From Streptomyces fungicidicus (GTDB lineage Bacteria; Actinomycetota; Actinomycetes; Streptomycetales; Streptomycetaceae), in assembly GCF_003665435.1 (NCBI RefSeq), contig NZ_CP023408.1, positions 558,001 to 622,000 of the forward strand: a stretch of DNA of 64,000 bases, in the 5' to 3' direction. Of the stretch, positions 38,201 through 44,624 are shown in pieces; the first letter of the stretch is position 1; each line of letters opens with the position of its first letter. Both the position numbers and the translations under genes were made by a program. The notes below the pieces were generated by a model. It searched no databases, was not told where the DNA came from, and saw only the letters and a list, made by a program, of their open reading frames with translations.

Positions 38201-41032
38201 CACCTCCCGCTGGCGCAGCGGGTTGGGCGCCAGCAGACTCAGCGACGTCCCGTCGTTGTTGACGGCGGTGCCGCGCACCACGGCCAGCACCGTGTCGTCG
38301 TCCCGTCGTGCGGCGGCCAGGGGCCGCACGACGAGGGCAGCCCCGCCCTCGCCGGGCACGAACCCGTCGGCCGCCGCGCCGAAGGCACGGCTGCGTCCGG
38401 TGGGGGAGAGGGCCCGCGCCGCCTCCAGCGACCGGTGCGCGGCCGGGGTGAGATGCAGGTTGACGCCGCCGACGACGGCGAGGTCGCACTCGCCGTCCGC
38501 GAGGCTGCGCCGGGCCAGGTGCAGGGCCACCAGACCGGAGGAGCAGGCGGTGTCCACGGCCAGCGCCGGGCCGTCCAGGTCCAGGCAGTGCGCCACGCGG
38601 GCGGCGACCAGGTTGGGAAGGTTGCCGGTCAGGGCCGCCTCGGCGGGCGGCGCGCCGCCGGGCGCCGCGTCGGCGAGGACCTGCCGGTAGCCGCTGTCTC
38701 CGACGGCGGCGAAGACGCCGATCCGCAGGCCGCGGCGGCGCGGCCCGGCGTAACCGGCGCGTTCCAGCGCCTCGTGGGCGAGTTCGAGGAAGACACGCGC
38801 TTGCGGGTCGAGGGCGCGTGCCTCCTCGGCGCCTATCCCGAAGTGCCCGGCGTCGAAGGCCGCGGGGTCGTCCAGGAACGCGCCCCAGCGTCCGTCCTCC
38901 GCCGTCCCGTCCGTGCTCCAGCGCCCCGCGGGCGCCGCCGTCACGGCGTCACGGCCGGCCGTGAGCAGCTCCCAGAACTCCTCCGGCGTCCCGGCTCCGG
39001 GGAACCGGCACGCCATCCCCACCACGGCCGTCCCCGGTCCCCGCGGAGACGGCGGAGCGCCGTCCGCGGCCCGGGGCTCCGGTCTCCCCGCCGTGCCCTC
39101 CAGCGCGGCCAGGAGGTGATCGGTGAGAGCGGCCACGGTGTCGTCGCGCATCACGGCCGGCCCGAGCGTCACGTCCAGCGCCCGTTCCAGCTCGGCGAGT
39201 ACCTCCATCGCCTTGAGCGAGCCGCCGCCCAGCCCGGCGAACCGGTCCCGGTCCCCGAACGACGGCTCCGGCACCCCCAGCACCTTCGCCCAAGCCTCCC
39301 GCACCACGCCCCGCACGTGCGCACGGGAGCGGGGCACCGGCACCGGTTCCCCGGACCGCTGCGGCGTCTCCCGGCCGGCCGCGCCCGTCCCCGCACCCGA
39401 GGACGCCGTGGGGCGGTACGCCCCCGCCTCGTACCGTGACCGCATCCGCTGCCGCTGCACCTTGCCGCTGGTCGTCCGCGGGAAGGCGGACGGCGGCAGC
39501 GCGAACACCCGTACGTCGTCGTGGCCCAGCGCCGCCCGGACCCGGCCCGCGACCCGGTCCAGCACCCCGGCCGCGGAGCGCGGCGGCCGGGGCCAGGCGA
39601 CGAACACCACCACCCGCTCGCCGCCCGTCACCGGATCAGGCGACCCGATCACCGCGGTCGTGCCGGACGGCACGCCCGGGGTGCCCGCCGCGACCTCCTC
39701 CATGTCCGGGGCGTGGAACGTGCGGCCGTTGACGAAGAGCACGTCCTTGTGCCGGCCGCTGACACACAGCCGGCCGTCCCTGAGGAAGCCCAGATCACCG
39801 GTGCGCAGCCAGCCGCCGGTGAAGGAGGCGGCCGTCGCCTCCGGCAGACCGTGGTAGCCGCGGGCCACCTGCGGACCCCGCACCTCTATGTGACCCACCC
39901 GCCGGTCGCCCAGCGGGCGGCCGCCGTCATCGGTGATCCGCACCTCGCAGCCGGGCACCGGCCGCCCCACGTCCATCAACTCCACGACGTCATCGCCCGG
40001 TTCGGTCTCCACCGCCCGCCCGCGGCTGAGCGCGGAACGTTCCAGCGCCACGGGCACGGCCACCTCGCCCGGCGGCGGGAAGGTCACGGCCAGGGTCGCC
40101 TCGGCCAGTCCGTACACGGGCGTCGCCGCCCGGGGGGCCAGGCCGGAGGGCCGGGTCCGGGCGGCGAAGTCCCGCCACACCGTCGCGGAGATCGGCTCGG
40201 CGCCCACCAGGAGCAGCCGTACCGTGCTCAGGTCGAGCCCGGCGAACACCTCCTCGGGCACCCGGCGGACGGTCAGCGCCAGCGCGAAGTTGGCGGCGGA
40301 CAGCAGTGTGGCCCGGTGCGCGGCCGCCACCTCGACCCACAGCCGGGGGTTTCTCGCGAACGTCAGCGGGCCGATCCTCACCTGCTTGGCCCGCGCGGCG
40401 AGCGGCGCCAGATGGGTGCCGATGAGCCCCATGTCGTGGAAGTACGGCATCCAGCTGACCACCACGTCCCGGTCCGTGAGCGCGGCCGCCGCGGTCAGCT
40501 GCCGCAGATTGGCCAGCACGGCGGAGTGGGTCAGCTCCACGCCCTTGGGCGCCCCGGTGCTTCCGGAGGAGAACTGCAGGAACGCCAGGTCGTCCGGGCC
40601 GACCACGGCGGGCGCCCCGACGGCGGCGGACCCGCGCAGCACGTCGAGCCGCAACACGGCGCAGTCCTCCCCGAGTTGACCGGCGACGTCCGCGCAGGCC
40701 GCGTCCACCGCGACCGGCGGACGGCCGAGGTGCTCCCACACGGCGCGCACCCGCCGCACGTCGGGCGCCAGCGGCACCGGCACCAGACCGGCCGCGAGCG
40801 CGCCCCAGAACAGCGCCTGGAAGTCCTCGCCCCGGTCCGCGACCACCGGCACGGGGGTGCCGGGCCCGACTCCCGCGTCGCGGTAGCCGCCCGCCACGCG
40901 CAGGGACTCCTCCAGCAGCATGGCGAAGGTGACGGGGACTTCCCGGCCGTCCCCACGGACGTGGACGACCACCTGGTCGGGGGCGCGGCGGGCGGCGTCC
41001 AGCAGGACGTCCAGAAGCGTGGTGGCGTTCAT
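29255..41032 (-). CDS. PKS/NRPS hybrid megasynthase with a C-terminal AAR-like reductase domain
   Basis: Single protein of 3925 residues. Domains by eye, approximate: fatty acyl-AMP ligase 1-560 (FLQFSSGSTGAPKG); carrier 575-645 (GLGGGSLKAMEV); ketosynthase 665-1085 (DTACSSG, EAHGTGT, NIGH); acyltransferase 1180-1480 (GHSVGE, AFHSPLM, so malonyl-type); ketoreductase 1500-1890 (TGGAGGIGSA, AYAAANAF); carrier 1965-2045 (LGLDSLGAVDL); condensation 2055-2480 (HHAAADG); adenylation 2490-2990 (FTSGSTGRPKAVP); carrier 3005-3075 (ELGGDSLLVLQ); condensation 3115-3540 (HHLIGDG); reductase-like 3555-3925. The last part matches cyanobacterial acyl-ACP reductase in order: LVGYLPAPAH, AGLGSIGASS near 3700, VVVDDSFPHC, and LASCRAESLL with the putative catalytic Cys3857. 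No thioesterase, dehydratase or enoylreductase. Expected chemistry: fatty acid activation, one malonyl extension to a beta-hydroxyacyl chain, coupling to one amino acid, reductive release. No accessory biosynthetic genes are adjacent. Confidence 0.92.
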   Translation of the reverse strand: MNATTLLDVLLDAARRAPDQVVVHVRGDGREVPVTFAMLLEESLRVAGGYRDAGVGPGTPVPVVADRGEDFQALFWGALAAGLVPVPLAPDVRRVRAVWEHLGRPPVAVDAACADVAGQLGEDCAVLRLDVLRGSAAVGAPAVVGPDDLAFLQFSSGSTGAPKGVELTHSAVLANLRQLTAAAALTDRDVVVSWMPYFHDMGLIGTHLAPLAARAKQVRIGPLTFARNPRLWVEVAAAHRATLLSAANFALALTVRRVPEEVFAGLDLSTVRLLLVGAEPISATVWRDFAARTRPSGLAPRAATPVYGLAEATLAVTFPPPGEVAVPVALERSALSRGRAVETEPGDDVVELMDVGRPVPGCEVRITDDGGRPLGDRRVGHIEVRGPQVARGYHGLPEATAASFTGGWLRTGDLGFLRDGRLCVSGRHKDVLFVNGRTFHAPDMEEVAAGTPGVPSGTTAVIGSPDPVTGGERVVVFVAWPRPPRSAAGVLDRVAGRVRAALGHDDVRVFALPPSAFPRTTSGKVQRQRMRSRYEAGAYRPTASSGAGTGAAGRETPQRSGEPVPVPRSRAHVRGVVREAWAKVLGVPEPSFGDRDRFAGLGGGSLKAMEVLAELERALDVTLGPAVMRDDTVAALTDHLLAALEGTAGRPEPRAADGAPPSPRGPGTAVVGMACRFPGAGTPEEFWELLTAGRDAVTAAPAGRWSTDGTAEDGRWGAFLDDPAAFDAGHFGIGAEEARALDPQARVFLELAHEALERAGYAGPRRRGLRIGVFAAVGDSGYRQVLADAAPGGAPPAEAALTGNLPNLVAARVAHCLDLDGPALAVDTACSSGLVALHLARRSLADGECDLAVVGGVNLHLTPAAHRSLEAARALSPTGRSRAFGAAADGFVPGEGGAALVVRPLAAARRDDDTVLAVVRGTAVNNDGTSLSLLAPNPLRQREVIGRAHRDCGVDPGSVTYVEAHGTGTAVGDPIELRSLAHAFPPLPDGRPRLLGSVKTNIGHLLNAAALPSLVKVVLALGHGRLPASLHHTPPSPAVAESGFALVTEVTDWESAGPRRAGVNAFGFGGTNAHAVLEEAPPAPVTVPRRVVGGPRLLTLSAGSAEGLRAWAARLAEHLGEHPELDEADVCAAAAAARDERPHRLAVVADGDLRERLAAACATGRGAVTGTVTHRPRTVFVLPGQGGLRPGPGRALYATAPVYRATIDEASAAAGRINGRELADWCADEGASEDDLAATEVAQPLLVAHGVALARQLTAWGVRPDAFVGHSVGELAAACAGGTLSLREAVTFAAERGRLMGASTAPGAMAAVRGASEREVTALVEAAGGDLAVAAYNGPGRTVISGTPDAVREATRRLVRLGAAVGPLRVSRAFHSPLMEPVARALADAARALDPKAPTTPVMSTLTAAWHPPMDPDHLREHALRPVLFGRAVERLVEEGYDTFVELGPIRAAAAAGGPFTVPAPAAPGGARELLETVARLWARGVPVHRAAPGEDHRRVPLPPYPYQRRAYWPEPAPHALLHDVVWRPAPSPGRAGDGVVVTGADPAAARRLAHRLTAHGVPAVTASDDAGSPETVVLLGDATRPDTAEDLGRHQREAVTAMRDALALLDRTGARRLVVVTEDAHVTGRTGERPNPAQAVLGGLALAVPRESPGVTANWVDLSSLDDPDERLRALAAETAAPQAEGALARRAGQRLLRVVVPRTAGAAPGADPLPADGTYLITGGAGGIGSALARDLAARGRPTLVLAGRSPQPPQGLLEQLAALGADARHVPADLTAPQDVERLVAGLPPLDAVFHAAGVARPGTLRGTDVPETVDALGAKTLGTVLLAEALNRHGQRPGVCVAFSSVSSVLSGLAGALGAYAAANAFLDSFAGAERAAGRPWLSVNLGPFRDTGLAAGGAAAVASGAGRPLATGPALAALRSACGVDVAQLVLADTEPAAPPAAVPPTAGVPSRAVERPHGPAAPAPAPSGTAAVLRELLAGALDVPEASVDDDTPFLTLGLDSLGAVDLVKRLERTLGRDLPTTLFFEHRTVRELAAHLDGGAPEGPDGAPFPLTPVQLALYTSGRLHPDVPARGHLRLTVRGPLDTGLLGRALSSLAERHGMLRLRVAETGGEPVQRVAAPVPVTDWYEVLDCAAEDVADVESAVCNRPFDLTAEPPVRAVLLRHEPGLAQLLLVVHHAAADGYSLSVLAEELWAAYTALWHGEPAAGAPAPDFARYTASTRRSGVPDAVRRHWAERLAGRGEPPRLPYDGDPDAPASGPIVQHHGALDAESAAGLERLAAAHGVSLFHLLLAAYARCLARWTGRPDVAVNVARAGRDDRFDGVERLVGPLADTLPLLCEVTGDEPAVALAERLRRLWLESERHAGVSSLDLARMLPGTGAGPRTVSPAGFSFARFPAASAAGCPVEVRATAAGTGSAATRLTLLCWADGPVLRMSWNYPAPLFDSATVARLDEEFRAELAALAPPPAGPAPSPRTGGAGSLVDRLLETFRTRSGATAVDAGEASLTYGALDRASAALAARLRAHGVRRGDLVGLLTEPGPDTVVGVVGVLRAGAGWVPLDPEHPRARLDGQLARTGAAVVVCHSPTRHLADALTGVRAVAADSPQDDGGTTGPSVPVSVHSAAEAIAYVIFTSGSTGRPKAVPVTHRAMENYLDWAVGTFGYGAGDRLAQTASPCFDASVRQLLAPLLAGGTVVTVPRPLLRDPELLLAHMERTRVTVWSSVPTLWEQLLSAAEARAARGGDPVDLSALRWVHVGGEALPVDHVRRWFDLFGSGTRIANLYGPTEATINATCHIIDSRPGDEVRRLPIGLPAAGALLEVIGADGSVCGAGETGELLIAGTGLTPGYLGEPELTAGAFTLREGRRWYRSGDRVRRSADGVLEFLGRIDDQVKIRGNRVEPGEVEAALQTCPGVARAVVLAHEGRLLAFVTTRAGAVRPAAGELRRRLAGLLPAYMVPARITFVDALPLTGTGKVDRTALPVDTGGVPGVPAGEAGRTPPATATERRLAAVWREVLRVASVCREDDFFELGGDSLLVLQVFARLDDRAGPLPRPTVIYRHRTLAALAEAVDAAAADPGPAGAAAAAPPAVDGVRDGVEEEVRDAVGDGAEGPFPVTPGQRGFLLAEALSPGGGTWLARLRLTGPLDPGLFQRAVDLLVERHGMLRTVFPAGARPPVQQELPRSLRLPVDFEKAAGPAEVDAHAAAEAERRLEPWAWPLLRLRVLTLAPHDHVLLVHAHHLIGDGYSSALLIRELTETYDRLAGGAAPATPGPRSRFRDHALARAGSGTGTPATVERVARAARLSAPYRPPVLRTAADGDAGFGSVEFTLDAEVTAALRTVASRAGTTLYAPLLTAYYQELAAVTGSPDLVVGLAVSGRDQTLPDAHLVFGPFATAVPVRPAGAADEPLTDGEFTDALRRVAAEAEEARAHEDVVPRHADGLPMTSQFFFTHLDFAALAPRGDGALRVSWEDGDSTFLPPSSATDLFLAVRPAGGGLRVTVRGSAAAFSPDSLDDFARAVRGRLVRAAESPRIVVPPPRRRRETMDAALVGYLPAPAHLARLAGMPESALPRAEVRELLFPDGRPRLLETVRTPLGRSGFVCVPLFADELGRGNGLVEHTARAVSLAASLGARCVSLAGMIPSLTGYGFDVLRHRQYPAAVTTGHAATVVSVVKTVHAALEATGRDLAELEVAFAGLGSIGASSLELLLSLAARPPRRLLLCDVRGSAPRLAELGRRLRERGLAGEVEIAEAQRMLPDAVHRADLLVTAVSGATAVLDVDRLRPGAVVVDDSFPHCFDTGRALARMRERGDVLVLGGGLLHVGRTDREAAADLPAAAAAGHLAQPWIDGTLASCRAESLLRAADARLPLVHGLVDAAVARAHWNAVEEAGITAAPLHLLGHTVAPAAGAGGTEPPSDAEFRR

Positions 41033-41087
41033 GTGTCCGTTCGTTCGTCCGGGGCGGCCGAGAGATGGCGGGGAGCGACCGACCCCA

Positions 41088-41110
41088 TTGTCAGTGGCTG
41101 CGCCTACGGT
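41088..41110 (+). promoter_or_regulatory. DNA-damage-type promoter (RecA-NDp/PafBC-like)
   Basis: TTGTCAGTG (41088-41096), 8 bases, then TACGGT (41105-41110). This matches exactly the actinobacterial TTGTCRGTG-N8-TAnnnT promoter described for LexA-independent DNA-damage induction. It faces the WGR gene and leaves a leader of about 50 bases with a GGAAGGGG ribosome site. Confidence 0.75.
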
Positions 41111-41166
41111 TCGATCAGTAGGACCCGGCGGAGCGGCCGCGGGTTCCGTCCGGGAAGGGGTTCGCC

Positions 41167-42618
41167 ATGTCTGCCGGGTCCGCGGTGTCGACGACGTATC
41201 TGGAGCTTTCGCAGGAGGGCGAGGGCGCTCACAAGTTCTACGAAGTGACCGTCGACGCGGTGACGGTGACGGTCCGCTACGGCCGGATCGGCGCGGGGGG
41301 CCAGACCCAGACGACGACGTTCCCCTCCGCGGCGAAGGCACAGGCCGCCGCGGCGAAGAAGGTGGGGGAGAAGGTCCGCAAGGGCTACGCGCCCGCGGTG
41401 CGGGGGCAGCGGGCGCCGCGCTCGGTGACCCGCCGTCAGGTGACGTCCGCGCCGTCCACCGCGCGCGCCGTGGCGCCCGTGCTGTGGCGATTCGGCACCG
41501 GCTCCTCGGCGTTCGGCATCCACGTCGACGACGACCGCTGCTGGGTCGGCAACCAGTCCGGCGACGTCTTCACCCTGGACCACGAGGGCGAGGTGCTGGC
41601 CCGCTTCAGCCTGCCGGACGGAGTGAAGTGCCTGGTCGCCGACGACTTCTGGATCTACGCGGGATGTGACGACGGCCGGGTCTACGACCTGTCCTCGAAG
41701 CTCCCGTTCGCCGCCTACGACATCGCCGCCGACGTCGACATCTTCTGGCTGGACATCCACGAGGGCGTGCTGAACGTCTCGGACCGCGCCGGCCGCCTCA
41801 CTGTCATCGACCACGAGGACGAGCACCAGTGGACCCGCCGCAGCCAGGGTGAGCACGCCTGGATGGTGCGCGCCGACGACCGCGCCGTCTACCACGGCCA
41901 CCACCGGGGCGTCACGGCCTACGCACCCGACGGCGGCGGCGAGTTGTGGCACACCCCGACCCGCGGCGGAGTGCTGTTCGGCTGGCAGGAGGACGACACC
42001 GTCTACGCCGGGACGGCACACCGTGTGGTGCAGCGGCTGTCGAAGGCGACCGGCGCCGTCGAGGCAACCTACGCCTGCGACAGCGCCGTCTACTCGTGCG
42101 CCACCTCCCCGGGCGGGCGGTTCGTGTTCGCCGGGGACGCCGCCTCGTCGGTCTACTGCTTCGACCGGGACGGCACCCGGCTGTGGAAGCTCGGCACGGG
42201 CGGCGGCTCGGCGCTGTCGATGCAGTACCGCGACGAGCGGCTCTACCTGGTGACCACGGACGGTTCACTGGTGTGCGTGGACGCGAGCGAGGCGGCCGTC
42301 ACCGCGGCGCAGCAGGGCTCCGTGCCGGTGGTGCGGGACGTCAAGCTCGCCGCCGCCCTGCCGACCTACGCGCCCGCCACGGCGGCGACCGCGGTGGCCA
42401 CCGTCGCGCAGGCGCCGTCCGGCGCCGTCGTCGTCGAGTGCGTCCAGCAGCACGGCCGGATGCGCGTCCACGTCGTCTCCGACGGCTACGACGGCTCCTG
42501 GAACGTGCAGTTCCCGCGGGCGATACGGGAGCCGGGGGCACGCTACGTCGTGGACGCGCTGCACCCGGCCGCCGGCGGCTTCTACCGGGTGCGCGGAGAG
42601 ATCCGCCGCCTGCTCTGA
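41167..42618 (+). CDS. WGR-domain protein fused to a beta-propeller
   Basis: Soluble protein of 483 residues. The N-terminal 80 residues form a WGR domain (YEVTVDAVTVTVRYGRIGAG), a module first seen in PARPs and bacterial MolR-type proteins and associated with nucleic acid. A Lys/Arg/Ala-rich linker follows. Residues 100-400 are repeated strands of a PQQ/WD40-like propeller (GDVFTLDHEGEVLARF, GRLTVIDHEDEHQW, SSVYCFDRDGTRLWKL, GSLVCVDASE). No catalytic domain is visible. A DNA-damage-type promoter suggests a repair or stress role. It is divergent from the megasynthase gene with a 134-base gap. Confidence 0.88.
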   Translation: MSAGSAVSTTYLELSQEGEGAHKFYEVTVDAVTVTVRYGRIGAGGQTQTTTFPSAAKAQAAAAKKVGEKVRKGYAPAVRGQRAPRSVTRRQVTSAPSTARAVAPVLWRFGTGSSAFGIHVDDDRCWVGNQSGDVFTLDHEGEVLARFSLPDGVKCLVADDFWIYAGCDDGRVYDLSSKLPFAAYDIAADVDIFWLDIHEGVLNVSDRAGRLTVIDHEDEHQWTRRSQGEHAWMVRADDRAVYHGHHRGVTAYAPDGGGELWHTPTRGGVLFGWQEDDTVYAGTAHRVVQRLSKATGAVEATYACDSAVYSCATSPGGRFVFAGDAASSVYCFDRDGTRLWKLGTGGGSALSMQYRDERLYLVTTDGSLVCVDASEAAVTAAQQGSVPVVRDVKLAAALPTYAPATAATAVATVAQAPSGAVVVECVQQHGRMRVHVVSDGYDGSWNVQFPRAIREPGARYVVDALHPAAGGFYRVRGEIRRLL

Positions 42619-42742
42619 CGTCCCGCCGCGAAACCGTGAGCCCTGCACGCGCCCCCGGCTCCGCACGGACAATGCAGTGCCCGTGATCGCCCCGCCGAGT
42701 GCCGTGTTCCCCGCCCCCGTCGAGGAAAGCAGGTCGAGCGTC

Positions 42743-43462
42743 GTGCTGTTGCGTCTGCCCACGTCACTGTCCGAAGCACAGCGGTATCTGGCCGAGGGGG
42801 CGGTGCCCGTCGGCGGAGCCACCCTCGTCTGGGCCCTTTGGCAGCGGGAGGGCTTCCCCGAGCAGGCGATGTCCCTGCGCCGGCTCCCCCAGGCCAACCG
42901 CCTGGAGCCCGGGGAGCTGGGCGCGGCCGTCCTGCTGCACCAGCTGGACGACCGGGTGCCGGACGTGCTGCACCGCGCCGCCGCCACGGTCGGCACTGGC
43001 GCCGTGCGCCGGACGGCCACCGTCGGCGGCAACATCGTGGGCAGCACCCTGCGCTGTCTGCTGCCCGCCGCACTGGTCCTGAACGCGCGGGCGACCGTCC
43101 TGGACCCCGACGGCGCCTACGAGACGGATCTGGCCGAAGTCGTGGCCAAGCGCCCCCTGCTGCTCGGCCTCCGCTGGAGCGACCCCGTCGCCAGCGGTTA
43201 CTACAAGGCGCCCGGCGAAGCCGGCGGGCCGCCGCCGCTCGTCGTCGCCACCGCCGTGCACGCCGGGAGCGACGGCCGCCGCCGCCTCGACGTGGCCGTC
43301 CGGGACGGCTACGAGGTGACCGGCGAGACCACGCCCTGCGACACCGGGGCCGAGCGGGTGCTCGAGGAGCTGGGCCGTACCGGCCTGGGATCGCTCCCCG
43401 TGGAGGCACGGGACGAGGTGCGCCGGGAGGTGACCGGGATACTGGACCGCACCGCCGGCTGA
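42743..43462 (+). CDS. FAD-binding domain protein of the molybdopterin dehydrogenase family
   Basis: Flavoprotein-like protein of 239 residues from the GTG at 42743 (a GTG at 42677 would add 22). It resembles the medium (FAD) subunit of xanthine/CO dehydrogenases: EGAVPVGGATLVWALWQ near the start, then GTGAVRRTATVGGNIVGS, the second FAD loop. The usual iron-sulfur and molybdenum subunit genes are absent. It converges on hypE across a strong terminator and may serve the hydrogenase locus as an electron-transfer or maturation partner, but that is only inference from position. Confidence 0.8.
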   Translation: MLLRLPTSLSEAQRYLAEGAVPVGGATLVWALWQREGFPEQAMSLRRLPQANRLEPGELGAAVLLHQLDDRVPDVLHRAAATVGTGAVRRTATVGGNIVGSTLRCLLPAALVLNARATVLDPDGAYETDLAEVVAKRPLLLGLRWSDPVASGYYKAPGEAGGPPPLVVATAVHAGSDGRRRLDVAVRDGYEVTGETTPCDTGAERVLEELGRTGLGSLPVEARDEVRREVTGILDRTAG

Positions 43463-43506
43463 CCCGCCCCGGTGTCCTCGACGGCCGCCCCGGTGCCCTT
43501 GAAGGC

Positions 43507-43544
43507 CGCGCCGTCCCCGGCGGCCCGCCACCGGGGACGGCGCG
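43507..43544. terminator. Bidirectional terminator between the FAD protein and hypE
   Basis: 14-bp perfect stem (arms starting CGCGCCGTCCCCGG) with a 10-base loop in the 94-base gap between convergent genes. It ends the long hyd/hyp locus on the minus strand. Confidence 0.85.
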
Positions 43545-43556
43545 CGGCGGTCCGCG

Positions 43557-44624
43557 TCAGCAGATCCGCGGCAGTTGCTCGCCCATCGGCAGGTCGACCA
43601 CCCGGGTGCCGCCCAGCCCGGTCCGCGCGACGACCATGCCGGGGTGCTCCGCGACCGCCTCACCGATCACGGCGGCCCCGGCGCCCAGCGGGTGTGCCCG
43701 CATCGCGGCCAGGACCGCGTCCGCGTGCTCCCGGGGCACGAACGCGACGAGCTTGCCCTCGTTGGCCACGTACATCGGGTCGAGCCCCAGCATGGCGCAG
43801 GCCCCGGCCACCGCCGGCGGCACCGGGACGGCACGCTCCCGGACGACGACCCCGCACCCCGACGCCACGGCGATCTCGTTCAGCGAGGCCGCCAGCCCCC
43901 CGCGGGTCGGATCGCGCAGCACGTGCAGGTCCGGGGTGACCGCCAGCATCGCCTCGACCAGCCCGCCGAGCGGCGCGCAGTCGCTCTCCACCTCGGCCTC
44001 GAACGCCAGGTTCTCCCGCTTGCTGAGGATGGCCACACCGTGCACGCCGACGGCCCCGCTCACCAGGACGACATCGCCCGGCACCACCCGCTCCGGGCGT
44101 AGGTCCACCCCGGCCGGGACCAGTCCGATGCCCGACGTGCTGATGTACACGCCGTCACCGTGGCCGGCCTCCACGACCTTGGTGTCGCCCGTCACCACGC
44201 GCACCCCGGCGGTACGGGCCGCCGCGCCGAGCGCCTCGGCGACCCGGCCCACGGTCTCGATCTCGACGCCCTCCTCCAGGATCAGGCCGCACGACAGGAA
44301 CGCCGCACGGGCCCCGCTCATCGCGAGGTCGTTGACCGTGCCGTTGACCGCGAGGTCACCGATGCTGCCGCCGGGGAAGAACAGCGGCCGCACCACGAAC
44401 GAGTCGGTGGAGAACGCGAGCCGGGCGCCGTCCAGTTCGACCACGGCGGAGTCGGTCAGCGCGGCCGGCGCCGCCGCCCCGAGCCCCGGCAGGACGACCT
44501 GCTCGATCAGTTCGGCGGACAGGGCGCCGCCCCCGCCGTGGCCCATCACCACGCGGGGCCGGTCGCGCAGGGGCGCCGGGCAGGACCAGGAGAGCATGTC
44601 GGGGGCGGCGGTGGTGTCAGACAA
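43557..44624 (-). CDS. hypE: Hydrogenase maturation protein HypE
   Basis: Protein of 355 residues of the PurM/SelD-like ATPase fold. It accepts the carbamoyl group from HypF on its C-terminal cysteine and dehydrates it to the cyanide ligand of the NiFe centre. The conserved C-terminus ends PRIC. GHGGGGALSAELIE and the SVVLPRGV-like ATP segments are present (DTKVVEAGHGDGVYIST, DPTRGGLAASLNEIA). It overlaps the end of hypD and is the last gene of hypABFCDE. Confidence 0.97.
   Translation of the reverse strand: MSDTTAAPDMLSWSCPAPLRDRPRVVMGHGGGGALSAELIEQVVLPGLGAAAPAALTDSAVVELDGARLAFSTDSFVVRPLFFPGGSIGDLAVNGTVNDLAMSGARAAFLSCGLILEEGVEIETVGRVAEALGAAARTAGVRVVTGDTKVVEAGHGDGVYISTSGIGLVPAGVDLRPERVVPGDVVLVSGAVGVHGVAILSKRENLAFEAEVESDCAPLGGLVEAMLAVTPDLHVLRDPTRGGLAASLNEIAVASGCGVVVRERAVPVPPAVAGACAMLGLDPMYVANEGKLVAFVPREHADAVLAAMRAHPLGAGAAVIGEAVAEHPGMVVARTGLGGTRVVDLPMGEQLPRIC

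Noticed and set aside
36155..39439. Plus-strand open frame of 1094 codons opposite the KS and AT domains
   Set aside because: Same reasoning: antisense to KS/AT motifs and without any recognisable domain.
42677..42742. Upstream GTG (42677) as the start of the FAD-binding protein
   Set aside because: The domain begins just after the GTG at 42743, which has a GAGGAAAG sequence upstream. The upstream extension lacks conservation signals, although it cannot be excluded.
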